DNA of 64,000 nucleotides. Origin: Tetragonia tetragonoides. Lineage: Eukaryota; Streptophyta; Magnoliopsida; Caryophyllales; Aizoaceae. The position numbers and the translations under genes were made by a program. Of the stretch, positions 33,316 to 45,686 are shown piece after piece; position 1 is the stretch's first letter; the number at the start of each line of letters is the position of its first letter. The notes beneath the pieces were generated by a model. It had not been told where the DNA came from. It ran no database searches and saw nothing but the letters and a program-made list of their open reading frames with translations. The stretch lies in the NCBI GenBank assembly GCA_038025085.1, contig CM076148.1, forward strand, positions 16,818,501 through 16,882,500, given 5' to 3'.

Positions 33316-33435
33316 AGGAGTGCAACACGAGGACTTCCCAAGAGGTCACCCATCCTAGTACTACTCTCGCCCAAGCACGCTTAACTGCGGAGTTCTGATG
33401 GGATCCAGTGTATTAGTGCTGGTATGATCGCACCC
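33316..33435 (-). rRNA. 5S rRNA gene, unit 98
   Basis: 120 bp. Deviations ggagtgc, cccaagagg, ccagtgtatt (close to unit 94). Confidence 0.94.
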
Positions 33436-33655
33436 ATCAATCTATTGCACAATATTTGTTTTAACCTTGTTCTTACAGCCATTTCTCACTTTTCGTGTGT
33501 TTCTTTTATTCGAAAATCAACGGTTTATACTTAAAACACAACACGTCTCCCGAAATCTTTTATACTAGTGTTTTCTGATTCTAAACAGCGTTTTAAATAA
33601 GGGTACATAAAAATTAAAAAAGTAAAATAAAATTTAAAAAAATGAAGGTTTAAAA

Positions 33656-33775
33656 AAGGGTGCAACACGAGGACTTCCCAGGAGGTCACCCATCCTAGTA
33701 CTACTCTCGCCCAAGCACGCTTAACTGCGGAGTTCTGATGGGATCCGGTGTATTAGTGCTGGTATGATCACACCC
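33656..33775 (-). rRNA. 5S rRNA gene, unit 99
   Basis: 120 bp. Deviations ggtgtatt, gatcacaccc. Confidence 0.95.
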
Positions 33776-33995
33776 ATCAAACTATTGCACAATATTTTTT
33801 TTAACCTTGTTCTTACAGTCATTTCTCACTTTTCGTGTGTCTCTTTTATTCGAAAATCAACGGTTTGTACTTAAAACACAACACGTCTCCCGAAATCTTT
33901 TATACTAGCGTTTTCTGATTCTAAACAGCGTTTTAAATAAGGGTACTTAAAAATAAAAAAAATTAAAAAAAAATTAAAAAAATGAAGATTTAAAA

Positions 33996-34115
33996 AAGGG
34001 TGCAACACGAGGACTTCCCAGGAGGTCACCCATCCTAGTACTACTCTCGCCCAAGCACGCTTAATTGCGGAGTTCTGATGGGATCCGGTGAATTAGTGGG
34101 GGTATGTTCGCACAC
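33996..34115 (-). rRNA. 5S rRNA gene, unit 100
   Basis: 120 bp. Carries the unit 19 haplotype (cttaattg, gtgaattag, tgggggtatgttcg, cgcacac), out of place among its neighbours. Confidence 0.93.
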
Positions 34116-34328
34116 CTCAAACTATTGCACAATATTTGTTTTAGCCTTGTTCTTACAGTCATTTCTCACTTTTCGTGTGACTCTTTTTATTCGAAAATCA
34201 ACGGTTTGTACTTAAAACACAACACGTCTCCCGAAATCTTTTATACTAGCGTTTTCTGATTCTAAACAGCGTTTTAAATAAGGGTACATAAAAATAAAAA
34301 AAAACATTTAAAAAAATAAAGTATAAAA

Positions 34329-34448
34329 AGGGGTGCAACACGAGGACTTCCCAGGAGGTCACCCATCCTAGTACTACTCTCGCCCAAGCACGCTTAACTG
34401 CGGAGTTCTGATGGGATCCAGTGCATTAGTGCTGGTATGATCGCACCC
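34329..34448 (-). rRNA. 5S rRNA gene, unit 101
   Basis: 120 bp. Single deviation seen: ccagtgc. Confidence 0.96.
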
Positions 34449-34669
34449 ATCAAACTATTGCACAATATTTGTTTTAACCTTGTTCTTACAGTCATTTCTC
34501 ACTTTTCGTGTGTCTCTTTTATTCGAAAATCAACGGTTTGTACTTAAAACACAACACGTCTCCCGAAATCTTTTATACTAGTGTTTTCTGATTCTAAACA
34601 GCGTTTCAAATAAGGCTACATAAAAATTAAAAAAAATAAAAAAACATTTAAAAAATTGAAGATTTAAAT

Positions 34670-34789
34670 AGGGGTGCAACACGAGGACTTCCCAGGAGGT
34701 CACCCATCCTAGTACTACTCTCGCCCAAGCACGCTTAACTGCGGAGTTCTGATGGGATCCGGTGCATTAGTGCTGGTATGATCACACCC
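34670..34789 (-). rRNA. 5S rRNA gene, unit 102 (near consensus)
   Basis: 120 bp. Single deviation seen: gatcacaccc (RNA position 6 region, helix I); upstream element normal. Confidence 0.96.
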
Positions 34790-34999
34790 ATCAAACTATT
34801 GCACAATATTTGTTTTAACCTTGTTCTTACAGTCATTTCTCACTTTTCGTGTGTCTCTTTTATTCGAAAATCAACGGTTTGTACTTAAAACACAACACGT
34901 CTCCCGAAATCTTTTATACTAGCGTTTTCTGATTCTAAACAGCGTTTTAAATAAGGGTACATAAAAATAAAAAAACATTTAAAAAAATGAAGTATAAAA

Positions 35000-35119
35000 A
35001 GGGGTGCAACACGAGGACTTCCCAGGAGGTCACCCATCCTAGTACTACTCTCGCCCAAGCACACTTAACTGCAAAGTTCTGATGGGAGCCGGTGCATTAG
35101 TGCTGGTATGATCGCACCC
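35000..35119 (-). rRNA. 5S rRNA gene, unit 103
   Basis: 120 bp. Deviations cacactt, ctgcaaag, gggagccgg; upstream cttttccata. Confidence 0.94.
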
Positions 35120-35330
35120 ATCAATCTTTTCCATAATATTTGTTTTAACCTTGTCCTTACAGCCATTTCTCACTTTTCGTGTGTCTCTTTTATTCGAAAA
35201 TCAACGGTTTGTACTCTAAAACACAACACGTCTCCCGAAATCTTTTATACTAGTGTTTTCTGATTCTAAACAGCGTTTTAAATAAAGCTACATAAAAATA
35301 AAAAAATATTTAAAAAAATGAAGTATAAAA

Positions 35331-35450
35331 AGGGGTGCAACAAGAGGACTTCCCAGGAGGTCACCCATCCTAGTACTACTCTCGCCCAAGCACGCTTAAC
35401 TGCGGAATTCTGATGGGATCCGGTGCATTAGTGCTGGTATGACGGCACCC
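35331..35450 (-). rRNA. 5S rRNA gene, unit 104
   Basis: 120 bp. Deviations caacaagagg, gcggaattc, gacggc; upstream cttttccaca. Confidence 0.94.
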
Positions 35451-35670
35451 ATCAATCTTTTCCACAATATTTGTTTTAGCCTTGTTCTTAAAGCCATTTC
35501 TCAGTTTTCGTGTGTCTCTTTTATTCGAAAATCAACGGTTTTTACTTAAAACACAACACGTCTTCCGAAATCTTTTATACTAGTGTTTTCTGATTCTAAA
35601 CAGCGTTTTAAATAAGGGTAAATAAAAATAAAAAAAATAAAATAAAATTTAAAAAAATGAAGATTTAAAA

Positions 35671-35790
35671 AAGGGTGCAACACGAGGACTTCCCAGGAGG
35701 TCACCCATCCTAGTACTACTCTCGCCCAAGCATGCTTAACTGCGGAGTTCTGATGGGATCCGGAGCATTAGTGCTGGTATGATCGCACCC
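35671..35790 (-). rRNA. 5S rRNA gene, unit 105
   Basis: 120 bp. Deviations catgctt, ccggagc. Confidence 0.95.
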
Positions 35791-36000
35791 ATCAATCTAT
35801 TGCACAATATTTGTTTTAACCTTGTTGTTACAGCCATTTCTCACTTTTCGTGTGTCTCTTTTATAGGAAAATCAACGGTTTCTACTTAAAACACAACACG
35901 TCTCCCGAAATCTTTTATACTAGTGTTTTCTGATTCTAAACAGCGTTTTAAATAAGGCTACATAAAAATAAAAAAACATTTAAAAAAATGAAGTATAAAA

Positions 36001-36120
36001 ATGGGTGCAACACGAGGACTTCCCAGGAGGTCACCCATCCTAGTACTACACTCGCCCAAGCACGCTTAACTGCAGAGTTCTGATGGGATCCGGTGCATTA
36101 GTGCTGGTATGATCGCACCC
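36001..36120 (-). rRNA. 5S rRNA gene, unit 106
   Basis: 120 bp. Deviations tgggtgc, tactacactcg, ctgcagag; upstream cttttccaca. Confidence 0.94.
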
Positions 36121-36340
36121 ATCAATCTTTTCCACAATATTTGTTTTAACCTTGTTCTTACAGCCATTTCTCACTTTTCGTGTGTCTCTTTTATTCGAAA
36201 ATAAACGGTTTTTACTTAAAACACAACACTTCTCATGAAATCTTTTATACTAGTGTTTTCAGATTCTAAACAGCGTTTTAAATAAGGGTAAATAAAAATT
36301 AAAAAAATAAAATAAAATTTAAAAAAATGAAGATTTAAAA

Positions 36341-36460
36341 AAGGGTGCAACACGAGGACTTCCCAGGAGGTCACCCATCCTAGTACTACTCTCGCCCAAG
36401 CATGCTTAACTGCGGAGTTCTAATGGGATCCGATGCATTAGTGCTGGTATGATCGCACCC
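36341..36460 (-). rRNA. 5S rRNA gene, unit 107
   Basis: 120 bp. Deviations catgctt, ttctaatgg, ccgatgc; upstream ttgaaca (GC lost). Confidence 0.94.
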
Positions 36461-36681
36461 ATCAATCTATTGAACAATATTTGTTTTAACCTTGTTCTTA
36501 CAGCCATTTCTCACTTTTCGTGTGTCTCTTTTATTCGAAAATCAACGGTTTCTACTTAAAACACAACACGTCTCCCGAAATCTTTTATACTAGTGTTTTC
36601 TGATTCTAAACAACGTTTTAAATAAGGGTACATAAAAATAAAAAAATTAATATAAAAATTTAAGAAAATGAAGATTTAAAA

Positions 36682-36801
36682 AGGGGTGCAACACGAGGAC
36701 TTCCCAGGAGGTCACCCATCCTAGTACTACTCTCGCCCAAGCACGCTTAACTGCGGATTTCTGATGGGATCCGGTGCATTAGTGCTGGTATAATCGCACC
36801 C
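36682..36801 (-). rRNA. 5S rRNA gene, unit 108
   Basis: 120 bp. Deviations gatttctg, gtataatcg. Its upstream spacer is the one split by the LINE. Confidence 0.95.
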
Positions 36802-36959
36802 ATCAAACTATTGCACAATATTTGTTTTAACCTTGTTCTTACAGTCATTTCTCACTTTTCGTGTGTCTCTTTTATTCGAAAATCAACGGGTTGTACTTAA
36901 AACACAACACGTCTCCCGAAATCTTTTATACTAGAGTTTTCTGATTCTAAACAGCGTTT

Positions 36960-37062
36960 CTCTCTCTCTCTCTCTGCGATCTCTCTCTCTCTGCGATCTG
37001 CTCGCCGGCAACGGTTAAGAAACACCCCCCCCCCTCTCTCTCCCTCTCTCTCTCTCTCTCCC

Positions 37063-37098
<36 letters not shown>

Positions 37099-37312
37099 CC
37101 GTTCTCCCCTTCCCCACCTCCCCCTCCCCGTCCCTCTAACTTCCTCTCTCTCTCTCCTCTCTCTCTCTCTCCACTTCCACCACCACCACCACCACCAGCA
37201 AAACACCCCCCCGCCGATCTACCCCCTGAGCTAGCGCACGCGCGCCCCCTACCCCTACCCCCTCTCTCTCTCTCTCTTTCTCTCTCTCGCTCCTGCTCCC
37301 CCCCCCCCCCCC
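36960..37312 (+). repeat. Pyrimidine-rich (CT)n tract at the LINE 5' end
   Basis: Long CT dinucleotide runs with two gcgatc interruptions, several C runs and a C15 run at 37298-37312. The antisense reads as Arg/Glu-rich open frames, which are low-complexity artefacts. It may be part of the LINE 5' UTR or a separate earlier insertion; the sequence alone does not settle this. Confidence 0.8.
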
Positions 37313-37454
37313 ACCCACACCACCACCTCCCCCAAGGTCGGTGATCGCCGACCGACCTACAAAGGCCGGCGACCGCCGACCCTTTAGGGGTGAGTGGACC
37401 TCTGACCACTTCGTCGGAGGCTCCAAGCGTCCTGCGGCGAAACCCCACCGCCGT
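37313..37454 (+). other. GC-rich stretch of the LINE 5' region
   Basis: About 140 bp of GC-rich non-coding sequence with inverted repeats (ggtcggtgatcgccgacc is a near-perfect palindrome) ending just before a poly(A) run. Base composition is unlike the 5S spacers. No gene recognised. Confidence 0.5.
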
Positions 37455-38228
<774 letters not shown>

Positions 38229-41207
38229 TTGGAGAGTAACTGCTTGATTATTGCTTCGGTCGGTGTGGCGTCTTTGACTCCTAGTGGTAAAGTTAGGGCC
38301 AGTCCTCTGGTGAGATCGGGGTCCCGTAGGGGGAGAGTTGAGGCAAGTAGGTTGCGGTTTGGCACATGGAATGTAGGGACACTCACGGGTAGAACCCTAG
38401 AGTTAGTGGAGGTTTTAGAAAAATATAAGGTTAATATCGTGTGCGTCCAGGAAACGAGGTGGTCAGGCGCCAAGGCAAAAGAGATCAACGGATTCAAACT
38501 TTGGTATTCAGGGTGTAAGAGTCAACGGAATGGGGTCGGGATCTTAGTTGATAAGGAGCTTAAACAACATGTTGTAGAGGTTAAGAGAACCAATGATAGA
38601 ATTATGTCTATCAAGGTGGTGGTGAAGGAGGAGACCTTTAATGTCATTTGTGCTTATGCACCGCAAGCAGGGTTGGATATACAACTTAGGCGTCGCTTCT
38701 GGGAGGAGTTCGATGAGGTTATCCAGCAGGTTCCCCCTGGTGAGAAACTCCTTGTAGGAGGAGACTTCAATGGACACATAGGGGCCACGTCGGATGGGTA
38801 TTCTGGGGCTCATGGAGGTTTCGGGTATGGAGTTAGGAACGAAGGTGGCACGACGATCTTAGATTTTTCGACTGCGTATGATCTAATGGTAACTAACTCC
38901 TTCTACAACAAAAGAGAGGAGCACCTAGTGACTTTTAAAAACAGCACCGCTAAGACCCAAATCGATTACATTCTTGTTAGGCGTGGCGACCGAGGTGCGT
39001 GCATGGATTGCAAGGTCCTACCAGGTGCGTGTGTGTCGACCCAACATAGGATGGTCGTCTTGGACCTTAAGATGAAGGGGTGGAAGAGGAAGAGAAGTAT
39101 ACACAATGGCACCAAAATCAAGTGGTGGAAGCTTAGAGGAATCGGGGGGAGTCAATTTCGGGCAAAGGTTGAGTCGGATAGCATCTGGAGAAGAGAAGGT
39201 AACGCGAGTCAAATGTGGACAGGGATGGCGGACCTCATAAGGAATGCGGCGAAGGAGACTTTAGGAGTTGCAAGAGGGATAGGGAGTAGCAAGAAGGAAT
39301 CCTGGTGGTGGAGTGAGGACATTCAAAACAGAGTGAAGGCTAAGAAGGTTGCCTTTAAAGCCCTAATGGATAGTACTATAGATGAGGAAAGGGTGGAGAA
39401 GCGGGAAGTATACAGAGCGGCAAAAAAGGAGGCGAAGAAATCAGTAGCAGAAGCCAAAAGTAAAGCATATGAGAGCTTGTACCAAAAACTGGCAACTAAG
39501 GAGGGAGAACAGGACGTGTACAGGTTGGCGAGGGTTAGGGAGAGGAAGACCAGGGACCTGGATCAAGTTCGTTGCATTAAGGATGAGGCGGGAAGAGTTC
39601 TTGTGGACGACGTGAACATCAAGAGGAGGTGGCATGGGTACTTCAATGAGCTCTTTAACAACGTTGGAGATGTAGCCATTTCGTTGGGAGACCTCACCAC
39701 ATCCGAGCAACACCGCAACTACAGCTTTTGTCGTCGCGTTTCGAAGGAAGAAATCAAAGGGGCCATGCGGACAATGAAGAGTGGGAAGGCAGTAGGACCA
39801 GATGACATACCCATAGAGGTATGGAAGAGTTTGGGGGAAGAAGGTCTATTGTGGTTAGTAAGGCTTTTCAACGAGATCCTCAAATCTGCAAGGATGCCGG
39901 AGGAGTGGCGACTCAGCACATTGATCCCGCTATACAAGAACAAAGGAGATATCCAAAGCTGCAACAACTATAGAGGCATTAAGCTACTCAGTCACACCAT
40001 GAAGCTATGGGAGAGAGTGATTGAGAAGAGACTAAGGAAGAGTACGCTAATATCGGAGAACCAATTCGGTTTCATGCCAGGGAGGTCTACAACGGAAGCG
40101 ATTCATCTGATTAGACGTTCTATGGAGTATTACAGAGAGAGACAGAGGGACTTGCACATGGTTTTCATTGATTTGGAGAAGGCGTATGACAGGGTACCCA
40201 GAGAAGTCTTGTGGAGGTGCTTAGAAGCCAAGGGGGTTCCAGTCGCCTATATCCAGTGATCAAGGATATGTATGAAGGAGTGAGGACTAAGGTCAGGACT
40301 ACAGGAGGGGAAACTGAGCAATTTTCTATAGATATTGGGTTACATCAAGGGTCAGCGTTGAGTCCATTTTTATTCGCAACCGTTATGGATGAGCTCACTA
40401 AGACTATCCAGGGGGATGTGCCTTTGTATGTTGTTTGCCGACGACATTGTCCTGGTAGACGAGACTAGAGAAGGTGTTAACGCCAAATTGGAACTTTGGC
40501 GGGATACACTAGAGTCAAAGGGATTCAAGCTAAGTAGGACAAAGACCGAGTACTTGGAAGGCAAATTCACAAGAGATGGGGTTGCCTCGGATATGGAGAT
40601 TAAGATTGGAACGGAGGTGGTACCGAAGAAGGATTGTTTCAAATATCTCGGTTCAATCATACAGGGCAACGGCGAGATTGACGACGATGTGACGCATCGT
40701 ATCAGAACAGGGTGGCTAAGGTGGAGGAGTGCAACGGGAGTTCTGTGTGACAGAAAAATCCCACTAAAACTTAAAGGCAAATTTTATTGTACAGCCATCA
40801 GGCCAGCTATGCTATATGGGGCGGAGTGTTGGCCGGTGAGGCAGGTGCGTGTGCAGAAGATGCGGGTGACCGAGATGAGGATGCTTCGTTGGATGTGCAA
40901 CTCTACAAGACGAGATAGAATTAGGAACGAAGTGTTGAGAGGCAAGGTGGGAGTGACCGATATCGACAACAAGATGCGAGAAACAAGGCTTAGGTGGCTT
41001 GGGCATGTGAGGAGGAGACATCGTGATGCACCGGTGAGAAGGTGTGAGAGAATTACACTTAGAGACTGTAAACGGAGAAGAGGACGCCCAAAGAAGACTT
41101 GGGGAGAGGTAATCAGGCAGGATTTGACCCGTCTAGATCCTACCGAGGACTTGGTCCTAGATAGGAGAGTTTGGCGGAGCAGGATCCGTGTAGAGGATCC
41201 GCGTTAG
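38229..41207 (+). pseudogene. RTE LINE endonuclease/reverse transcriptase ORF, frameshifted
   Basis: This polyprotein would nick target DNA and reverse-transcribe the element RNA. The first open segment (38229-40259, 676 codons from a TTG) has the endonuclease: TWN at residues 46-48, QET 74-76, YAP 143-145, GDFN 178-181, TQHR 271-274. It then has the RT fingers, with motif A (FIDLEKAYD) near 646-654. It stops at a TGA (40257-40259). Motif B ([10 protein letters not shown]) lies in another frame (to about 40425), and the catalytic FADD is at 40434-40445 back in the first frame, which runs to TAG at 41207. A net one-base loss near 40255 and a net +1 (or -2) change near 40420-40430 restore continuity. 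The best-context ATG (38209, ccatggc) is out of frame, so a third lesion near the start is likely. The element cannot make its full protein from this copy. Confidence 0.9.
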
Positions 41208-41550
41208 ATTACGGATGTGCATTGGCTAGTACTAGAGGTGGATTCATTGTGTTTATAGCATGTAGCGTCCCCTTTATTTATGCTGTTCAGTAAATAGAAT
41301 CTTGTGCTAGTATGTCTAGTGATTTACTTCCCTTTTTTGACTTTCTGATCATATTATCATATCTGGTGGTTGATAATTTTCACACTTGTCAGTATTGAAC
41401 AATTTACCCGAAAAAACCGTTTTGAAAAAAAAAAAAAAAAGTTTTCGTGGGTCTTTCGGAAACAGTCTCTCTTCTAGGCGACTAGTTAGGGGTAAGACTG
41501 CGTACATCTGGACCTCCCCAGACCCCGCCCTAGGCGGGATACTTACTGGG
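41208..41550 (+). other. LINE 3' UTR with terminal hairpin
   Basis: Contains an A16 run (41425-41440) and, at the end, taagactgcgtacatc followed by cagacc and a perfect 6-bp stem (CCCGCC 41524-41529, GGCGGG 41533-41538, loop CTA). This 3' signature is shared by plant RTE LINEs and the SINEs that borrow their machinery; the hairpin is probably what the RT recognises (inference). Confidence 0.8.

Positions 41551-41580
<30 letters not shown>
41551..41580 (+). repeat. (TTG)10 LINE tail
   Basis: Ten TTG units directly abutting the resumed spacer (ttttaaataagg), marking the 3' end of the insertion. Confidence 0.95.
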
Positions 41581-41583
<3 letters not shown>

Positions 41584-41635
41584 TAAATAAGGCTACATAA
41601 AAATAAAAAAACATTTAAAAAAATGAAGTATAAAA

Positions 41636-41755
41636 AGGGGTGCAACACGAGGACTTCCCAGGAGGTCACCCATCCAAGTACTACTCTCGCCTAAACACGC
41701 TTAACTGCGGAGTTCTGATGGGATCCGGGGCATTAGTGCTGGTATGATCGTACCC
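41636..41755 (-). rRNA. 5S rRNA gene, unit 109
   Basis: 120 bp. Deviations catccaag, tcgcctaaacacg, ccggggc, cgtaccc; upstream cttttccaca. Its downstream spacer abuts the LINE tail. Confidence 0.93.
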
Positions 41756-41976
41756 ATCAATCTTTTCCACAATATTTGTTTTAAGCTTGTTCTTACAGCC
41801 ATTTCTCACTTTTCGTGTGTCTCTTTTATTTGAAAATCAACGGTTTCTACTTAAAACACAACACGTCTCCCGAAATCTTTTATACTAGTGTTTTCTGATT
41901 CTAAACAACGTTTTAAATAAGGAAACATAAAAATAAAAAAAATAAAATAAAAATTTAAAAAAATGAAGATTTAAAA

Positions 41977-42096
41977 AGGGGTGCAACACGAGGACTTCCC
42001 AGGAGGTCACCCATCCTAGTACTACTCTCGCCCAAGCACGCTTAACTGCGGAGTTCTGATGGGATCCGGTGTATTAGTGCTGGTATGATCGCACCC
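41977..42096 (-). rRNA. 5S rRNA gene, unit 110
   Basis: 120 bp. Single deviation seen: ggtgtatt. Confidence 0.96.
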
Positions 42097-42316
42097 ATTA
42101 ATCTATTGCACAATATTTGTTTTAACCTTGTTCTTACAGTCATTTCTCACTTTTCGTGTGTCTCTTTTATTCGAAAATCAACGGTTTCTACTTAAAACAC
42201 AACACGTCTCCCGAAATCTTTTATACTAGTGTTTTCTGATTCTAAACAGCGTTTTAAATAAGGCTACATAAAAATTAAAAAAGTAAAATAAAATTTCAAA
42301 AAATGAAGATTTAAAA

Positions 42317-42436
42317 AAGGGTGCAACACGAGGACTTCCCAGGAGGTCACCCATCCTAGTACTACTCTCGCCTAAACACGCTTAACTGCGGAGTTCTGAT
42401 GGGATCCGGGGCATTAGTGCTGGTATGATCGTACCC
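42317..42436 (-). rRNA. 5S rRNA gene, unit 111
   Basis: 120 bp. Deviations tcgcctaaacacg, ccggggc, cgtaccc (as unit 109). Confidence 0.94.
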
Positions 42437-42657
42437 ATCAATCTTTTCCACAATATTTGTTTTAACCTTGTTCTTACAGCCATTTCTCACTTTTTGTGTG
42501 TCTCTTTTATTTGAAAATCAACGGTTTCTACTTAAAACACAACACGTCTCCCGAAATCTTTTATACTAGTGTTTTCTGATTCTAAACAACGTTTTAAATA
42601 AGGGTACATAAAAATAAAAAAAATAAAATAAAAATTTAAAAAAATGAAGATTTAAAA

Positions 42658-42772
42658 AGGGGTGCAACACGAGGACTTCCCAGGAGGTCACCCATCCTAG
42701 TACTACTCTCGCCCAAGCACGCTTAACTGCGGAGTTCTGATGGGATCCGATGCATTAAGTATGATCGCACCC
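42658..42772 (-). pseudogene. 5S rRNA pseudogene, unit 112
   Basis: 115 bp; five bases lost near RNA 15-20 (gcattaagtatg), in loop A/helix II; also ccgatgc. Folding and start-site spacing are affected. Confidence 0.85.
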
Positions 42773-42984
42773 ATCAATCTATTGCACAATATTTGTTTTA
42801 ACCTTGTTTTTACAGCCATTTCTCACTTTTCGTGTGTCTCTTTTATTCGAAAATCAACGGTTTCTACTTAAAACACAACACGTCTCCCGAAATCTTTTAT
42901 ACTAGTGTTTTCTGATTCTAAACAAAGTTTTAAATAAGGGTACATAAAAATAAAATAAAAATTTTAAAAAATGAAGATTTAAAA

Positions 42985-43104
42985 AGGGGTGCAACACAAG
43001 GACTTCCCAGGAGGTCACCCATCCTGGTACTACTCTCGCCCAAGCACGCTTAACTGCGGAATTCTGATGGGATCCGATTCATTAGTGCTGGTATGATCGC
43101 ACCC
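42985..43104 (-). rRNA. 5S rRNA gene, unit 113
   Basis: 120 bp. Deviations acacaagg, cctggtac, gcggaattc, ccgattc. Confidence 0.94.
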
Positions 43105-43326
43105 ATCAATCTATTGCACAATATTTGTTTTAACCTTGTTCTTACAGCCATTTCTCACTTTTCGTGTGTCTCTTTTATTCGAAAATCAACGGTTTCTACT
43201 TAAAACACAACACGTCTCCCGAAATCTTTTATACTAGTGTTTTCTGATTCTAAACAACGTTTTAAATAAGGGTACATAAAAATAAAAAAAAATAAAATAA
43301 AAATATAAAAAAATGAAGATTTAAAA

Positions 43327-43446
43327 AGGGGTGCAACACGAGGACTTCCCAGGAGGTCACCCATCCTAGTACTACTCTCACCCAAGCACGCATAACTGCG
43401 GAGTTCTGATGGGATCCGGTGCATTAGTGCTGGTATGATCGCACCC
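43327..43446 (-). rRNA. 5S rRNA gene, unit 114
   Basis: 120 bp. Deviations tctcaccc, cacgcataac. Confidence 0.95.
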
Positions 43447-43666
43447 ATCAATCTATTGCACAATATTTGTTTTAACCTTGTTCTTACAGCCATTTCTCAT
43501 TTTTCGTGTGTCTCTTTTATTCGAAAATCAACGGTTTCTACTTAAAACACAACACGTCTCCCGAAATCTTTCATAATAGTTTTTTCTGATTCTAAACAGC
43601 GTTTTAAATAAGGCTACATAAAAATTTAAAAAATAAAAAAAAAATTAAAAAAATGAAGATTTAAAA

Positions 43667-43786
43667 AAGGGTGCAACACGAGGACTTCCCAGGAGGTCAC
43701 CCATCCTAGTATTACTCTCGCCCAAACACGCTTAACTGCGGAGTTCTAATGGGATCCGGTGCATTAGTGCTGGTATGATCGCACCC
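43667..43786 (-). rRNA. 5S rRNA gene, unit 115
   Basis: 120 bp. Deviations agtattactc, cccaaac, ttctaatgg. Confidence 0.95.
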
Positions 43787-43995
43787 ATCAAACTATTGCA
43801 CAATATTTGTTTTAACCTTGTTCTTACAGACATTTTCCACTTTTCGTGTGTCTCTTTTATTCGAAAATCAACGGTTTGTACTTAAAACACAAAACGTCTC
43901 CCGAAATCTTTTATACTAGTGTTTTCTGATTCTAAACAGCGTTTTAAATAAGGCTACATAAAAATAAAAAAAAATTTAAAAAATGAAGTATAAAA

Positions 43996-44115
43996 AGGGG
44001 TGCAACACGAGGACTTCCCAGGAGGTCACCCATCCTAGTACTACTCTCGCCTAAGCACGCTTAACTGCGGAGTTCTGATGGGATCCGGTGCATTAGTGCT
44101 GGTATGATCGTACCC
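43996..44115 (-). rRNA. 5S rRNA gene, unit 116
   Basis: 120 bp. Deviations tcgcctaag, cgtaccc; last copy with upstream cttttccaca and gaagtata spacer. Confidence 0.95.
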
Positions 44116-44335
44116 ATCAATCTTTTCCACAATATTTGTTTTAACCTTGTTCTTACAGCCATTTCTCACTTTTCGTGTGTCTCTTTTATTTGAAAATCAA
44201 CGGTTTCTACTTAAAACACAACACGTCTCCCGAAATCTTTTATACTAATGTTTTCTGATTCTAAACAGCGTTTTAAATAAGGCTACATAAATATAAAAAA
44301 AATAAAAAAAAATTTTAAAAAATGAAGATTTAAAA

Positions 44336-44455
44336 AGGGATGCAACACGAGGACTTCCCAGGAGGTCACCCATCCTAATACTACTCTCGCGCAAGCACGC
44401 TTGACTGCTGAGTTCTGATGGGATCCGGTACATTAGTGCTGGTATGATCGCACCT
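44336..44455 (-). rRNA. 5S rRNA gene, unit 117
   Basis: 120 bp. Deviations gggatgc, cctaatac, tcgcgcaag, cttgactgctgag, ggtacatt, +1 changed. Confidence 0.92.
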
Positions 44456-44666
44456 ATCAAACTATTGCACAATATTTGTTTTAACCTTGTTCTTACAGCC
44501 ATTTCTCACTTTTCGTGTGTCTCTTTTATTCGAAAATCAACGATTTGTACGTAATGCCCAACACGTCTCCCGATATCGTTTATACTAGTGTTTTCTGATT
44601 CTAAACGGCGTTTTAAATAAGGCTACATAAAAATAAAATAAAATTTAAAAAAATGAAGATTTAAAA

Positions 44667-44786
44667 AGACGTGCTACACGAGGACTTCCCATGAGGTCAC
44701 CCATCCTAGTACTACTCTCGCCCAAGCACGCTTAACTGCGGAGTTCTAATGGGATCCGGTGCATTAGTGCTGGAATGATCGCACCC
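44667..44786 (-). rRNA. 5S rRNA gene, unit 118
   Basis: 120 bp. Deviations gacgtgctacac, catgagg, ttctaatgg, ggaatg. Confidence 0.92.
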
Positions 44787-45007
44787 ATCAAACTATTGCA
44801 CAATATTTGTTTTAACCTTGTTCTTACAGCCATTTTTCACTTTTCGTGTGTCTCTTTTTTTCAAAAATCAACGGTTTGTACGTAAAACCTAAAACGTCGC
44901 CTGAAATCTTTTATACTAGTGTTTTCTGATTCTAAACGGCGTTTTAAATAAGGCTACATAAAAATATAAAAAATAAAATAAAATTATAAAAAAATGATGA
45001 TTTAAAA

Positions 45008-45125
45008 AGGGGTGCAACACGAGGACTTCCCAGGTCACCCATCCTAGTAATCCTCTCGCCCAAGCACGATTAACTTGCGGAGTTCTGATGGGATCCGGTG
45101 GATTAGTGCTGGTTTGATCGCACCC
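45008..45125 (-). rRNA. 5S rRNA gene, unit 119
   Basis: 118 bp: three bases lost (cccaggtcac, box C region) and one gained (taacttgcgg). Also agtaatcctc, cacgatt, ggtttg. Probably not functional. Confidence 0.88.
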
Positions 45126-45346
45126 ATCAAACTATTGCACAATATTTGTTATAACCTTTGTCGTTATAGCCATTTCTCACTTTTCGTGTGTCTCTTTTAT
45201 TTGAAAATCAACGGTTTGTACGTAAAACCCAATACGTCTCCCGAAATATTTTATACTAGTGTTTTCTCATTCAAAACGGCGTTTTAAATAAGGCTACATA
45301 AAAATAACAAAAATAAAAAAAAAAATTTAAAAAATGAAGATTTAAA

Positions 45347-45466
45347 AGGTGTGCAACACGAGGACTTCCCAAGAGGTCACCCATCCTAGTACTACTCTCG
45401 CCCAAGCACGCTTAACTGCGGAGTTCTAATGCGATCCGGTGCATTAGTGCTGGTATGATCGCACTC
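45347..45466 (-). rRNA. 5S rRNA gene, unit 120
   Basis: 120 bp. Deviations ggtgtgc, cccaagagg, ttctaatgcg, cgcactc; upstream ttcagaa (GC lost). Confidence 0.93.
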
Positions 45467-45686
45467 ATCAAACTATTCAGAAATATTTGTTTTAACCTTG
45501 TTCTTCCAGCCATTTCTCATTTTCCGTGTGTCTCTTTTATTCGAAAATCAACGGTTTGTACGTAAAACACAACACGTCTCCCGAAATCTTTTATACTAGT
45601 GTTTTCTGATTTTAAACTGCGTTTTAAATAAGGCTACATAAAAATAAAAAAAAATAAAAAAAATTTAAAAAAATGAAGATTTAAAA

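Larger units (their letters stand above)
1..36959 (-). repeat. 5S rDNA tandem array, left block (units 1-108)
   Basis: Head-to-tail monomers of about 340 bp, all on the minus strand: a 120-bp 5S gene and a spacer of about 220 bp. Reading on the RNA strand, each spacer starts with the T-run terminator and an A/T-only tract of 40-60 bp. It continues through conserved blocks (cttatttaaaacgctgttta, agattcagaaaacactagta, aaaagagacacacgaaaagt) and ends with the AT-rich upstream element ending in GAT just before +1. Monomers differ by substitutions, 33-bp duplications in the gene, and A-run length. No inverted monomer was seen. Confidence 0.97.

Noticed and set aside
41386..41586. 66-codon plus-strand open frame over the LINE 3' end
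   Set aside because: It translates the A run, the conserved 3' UTR and the TTG tail.
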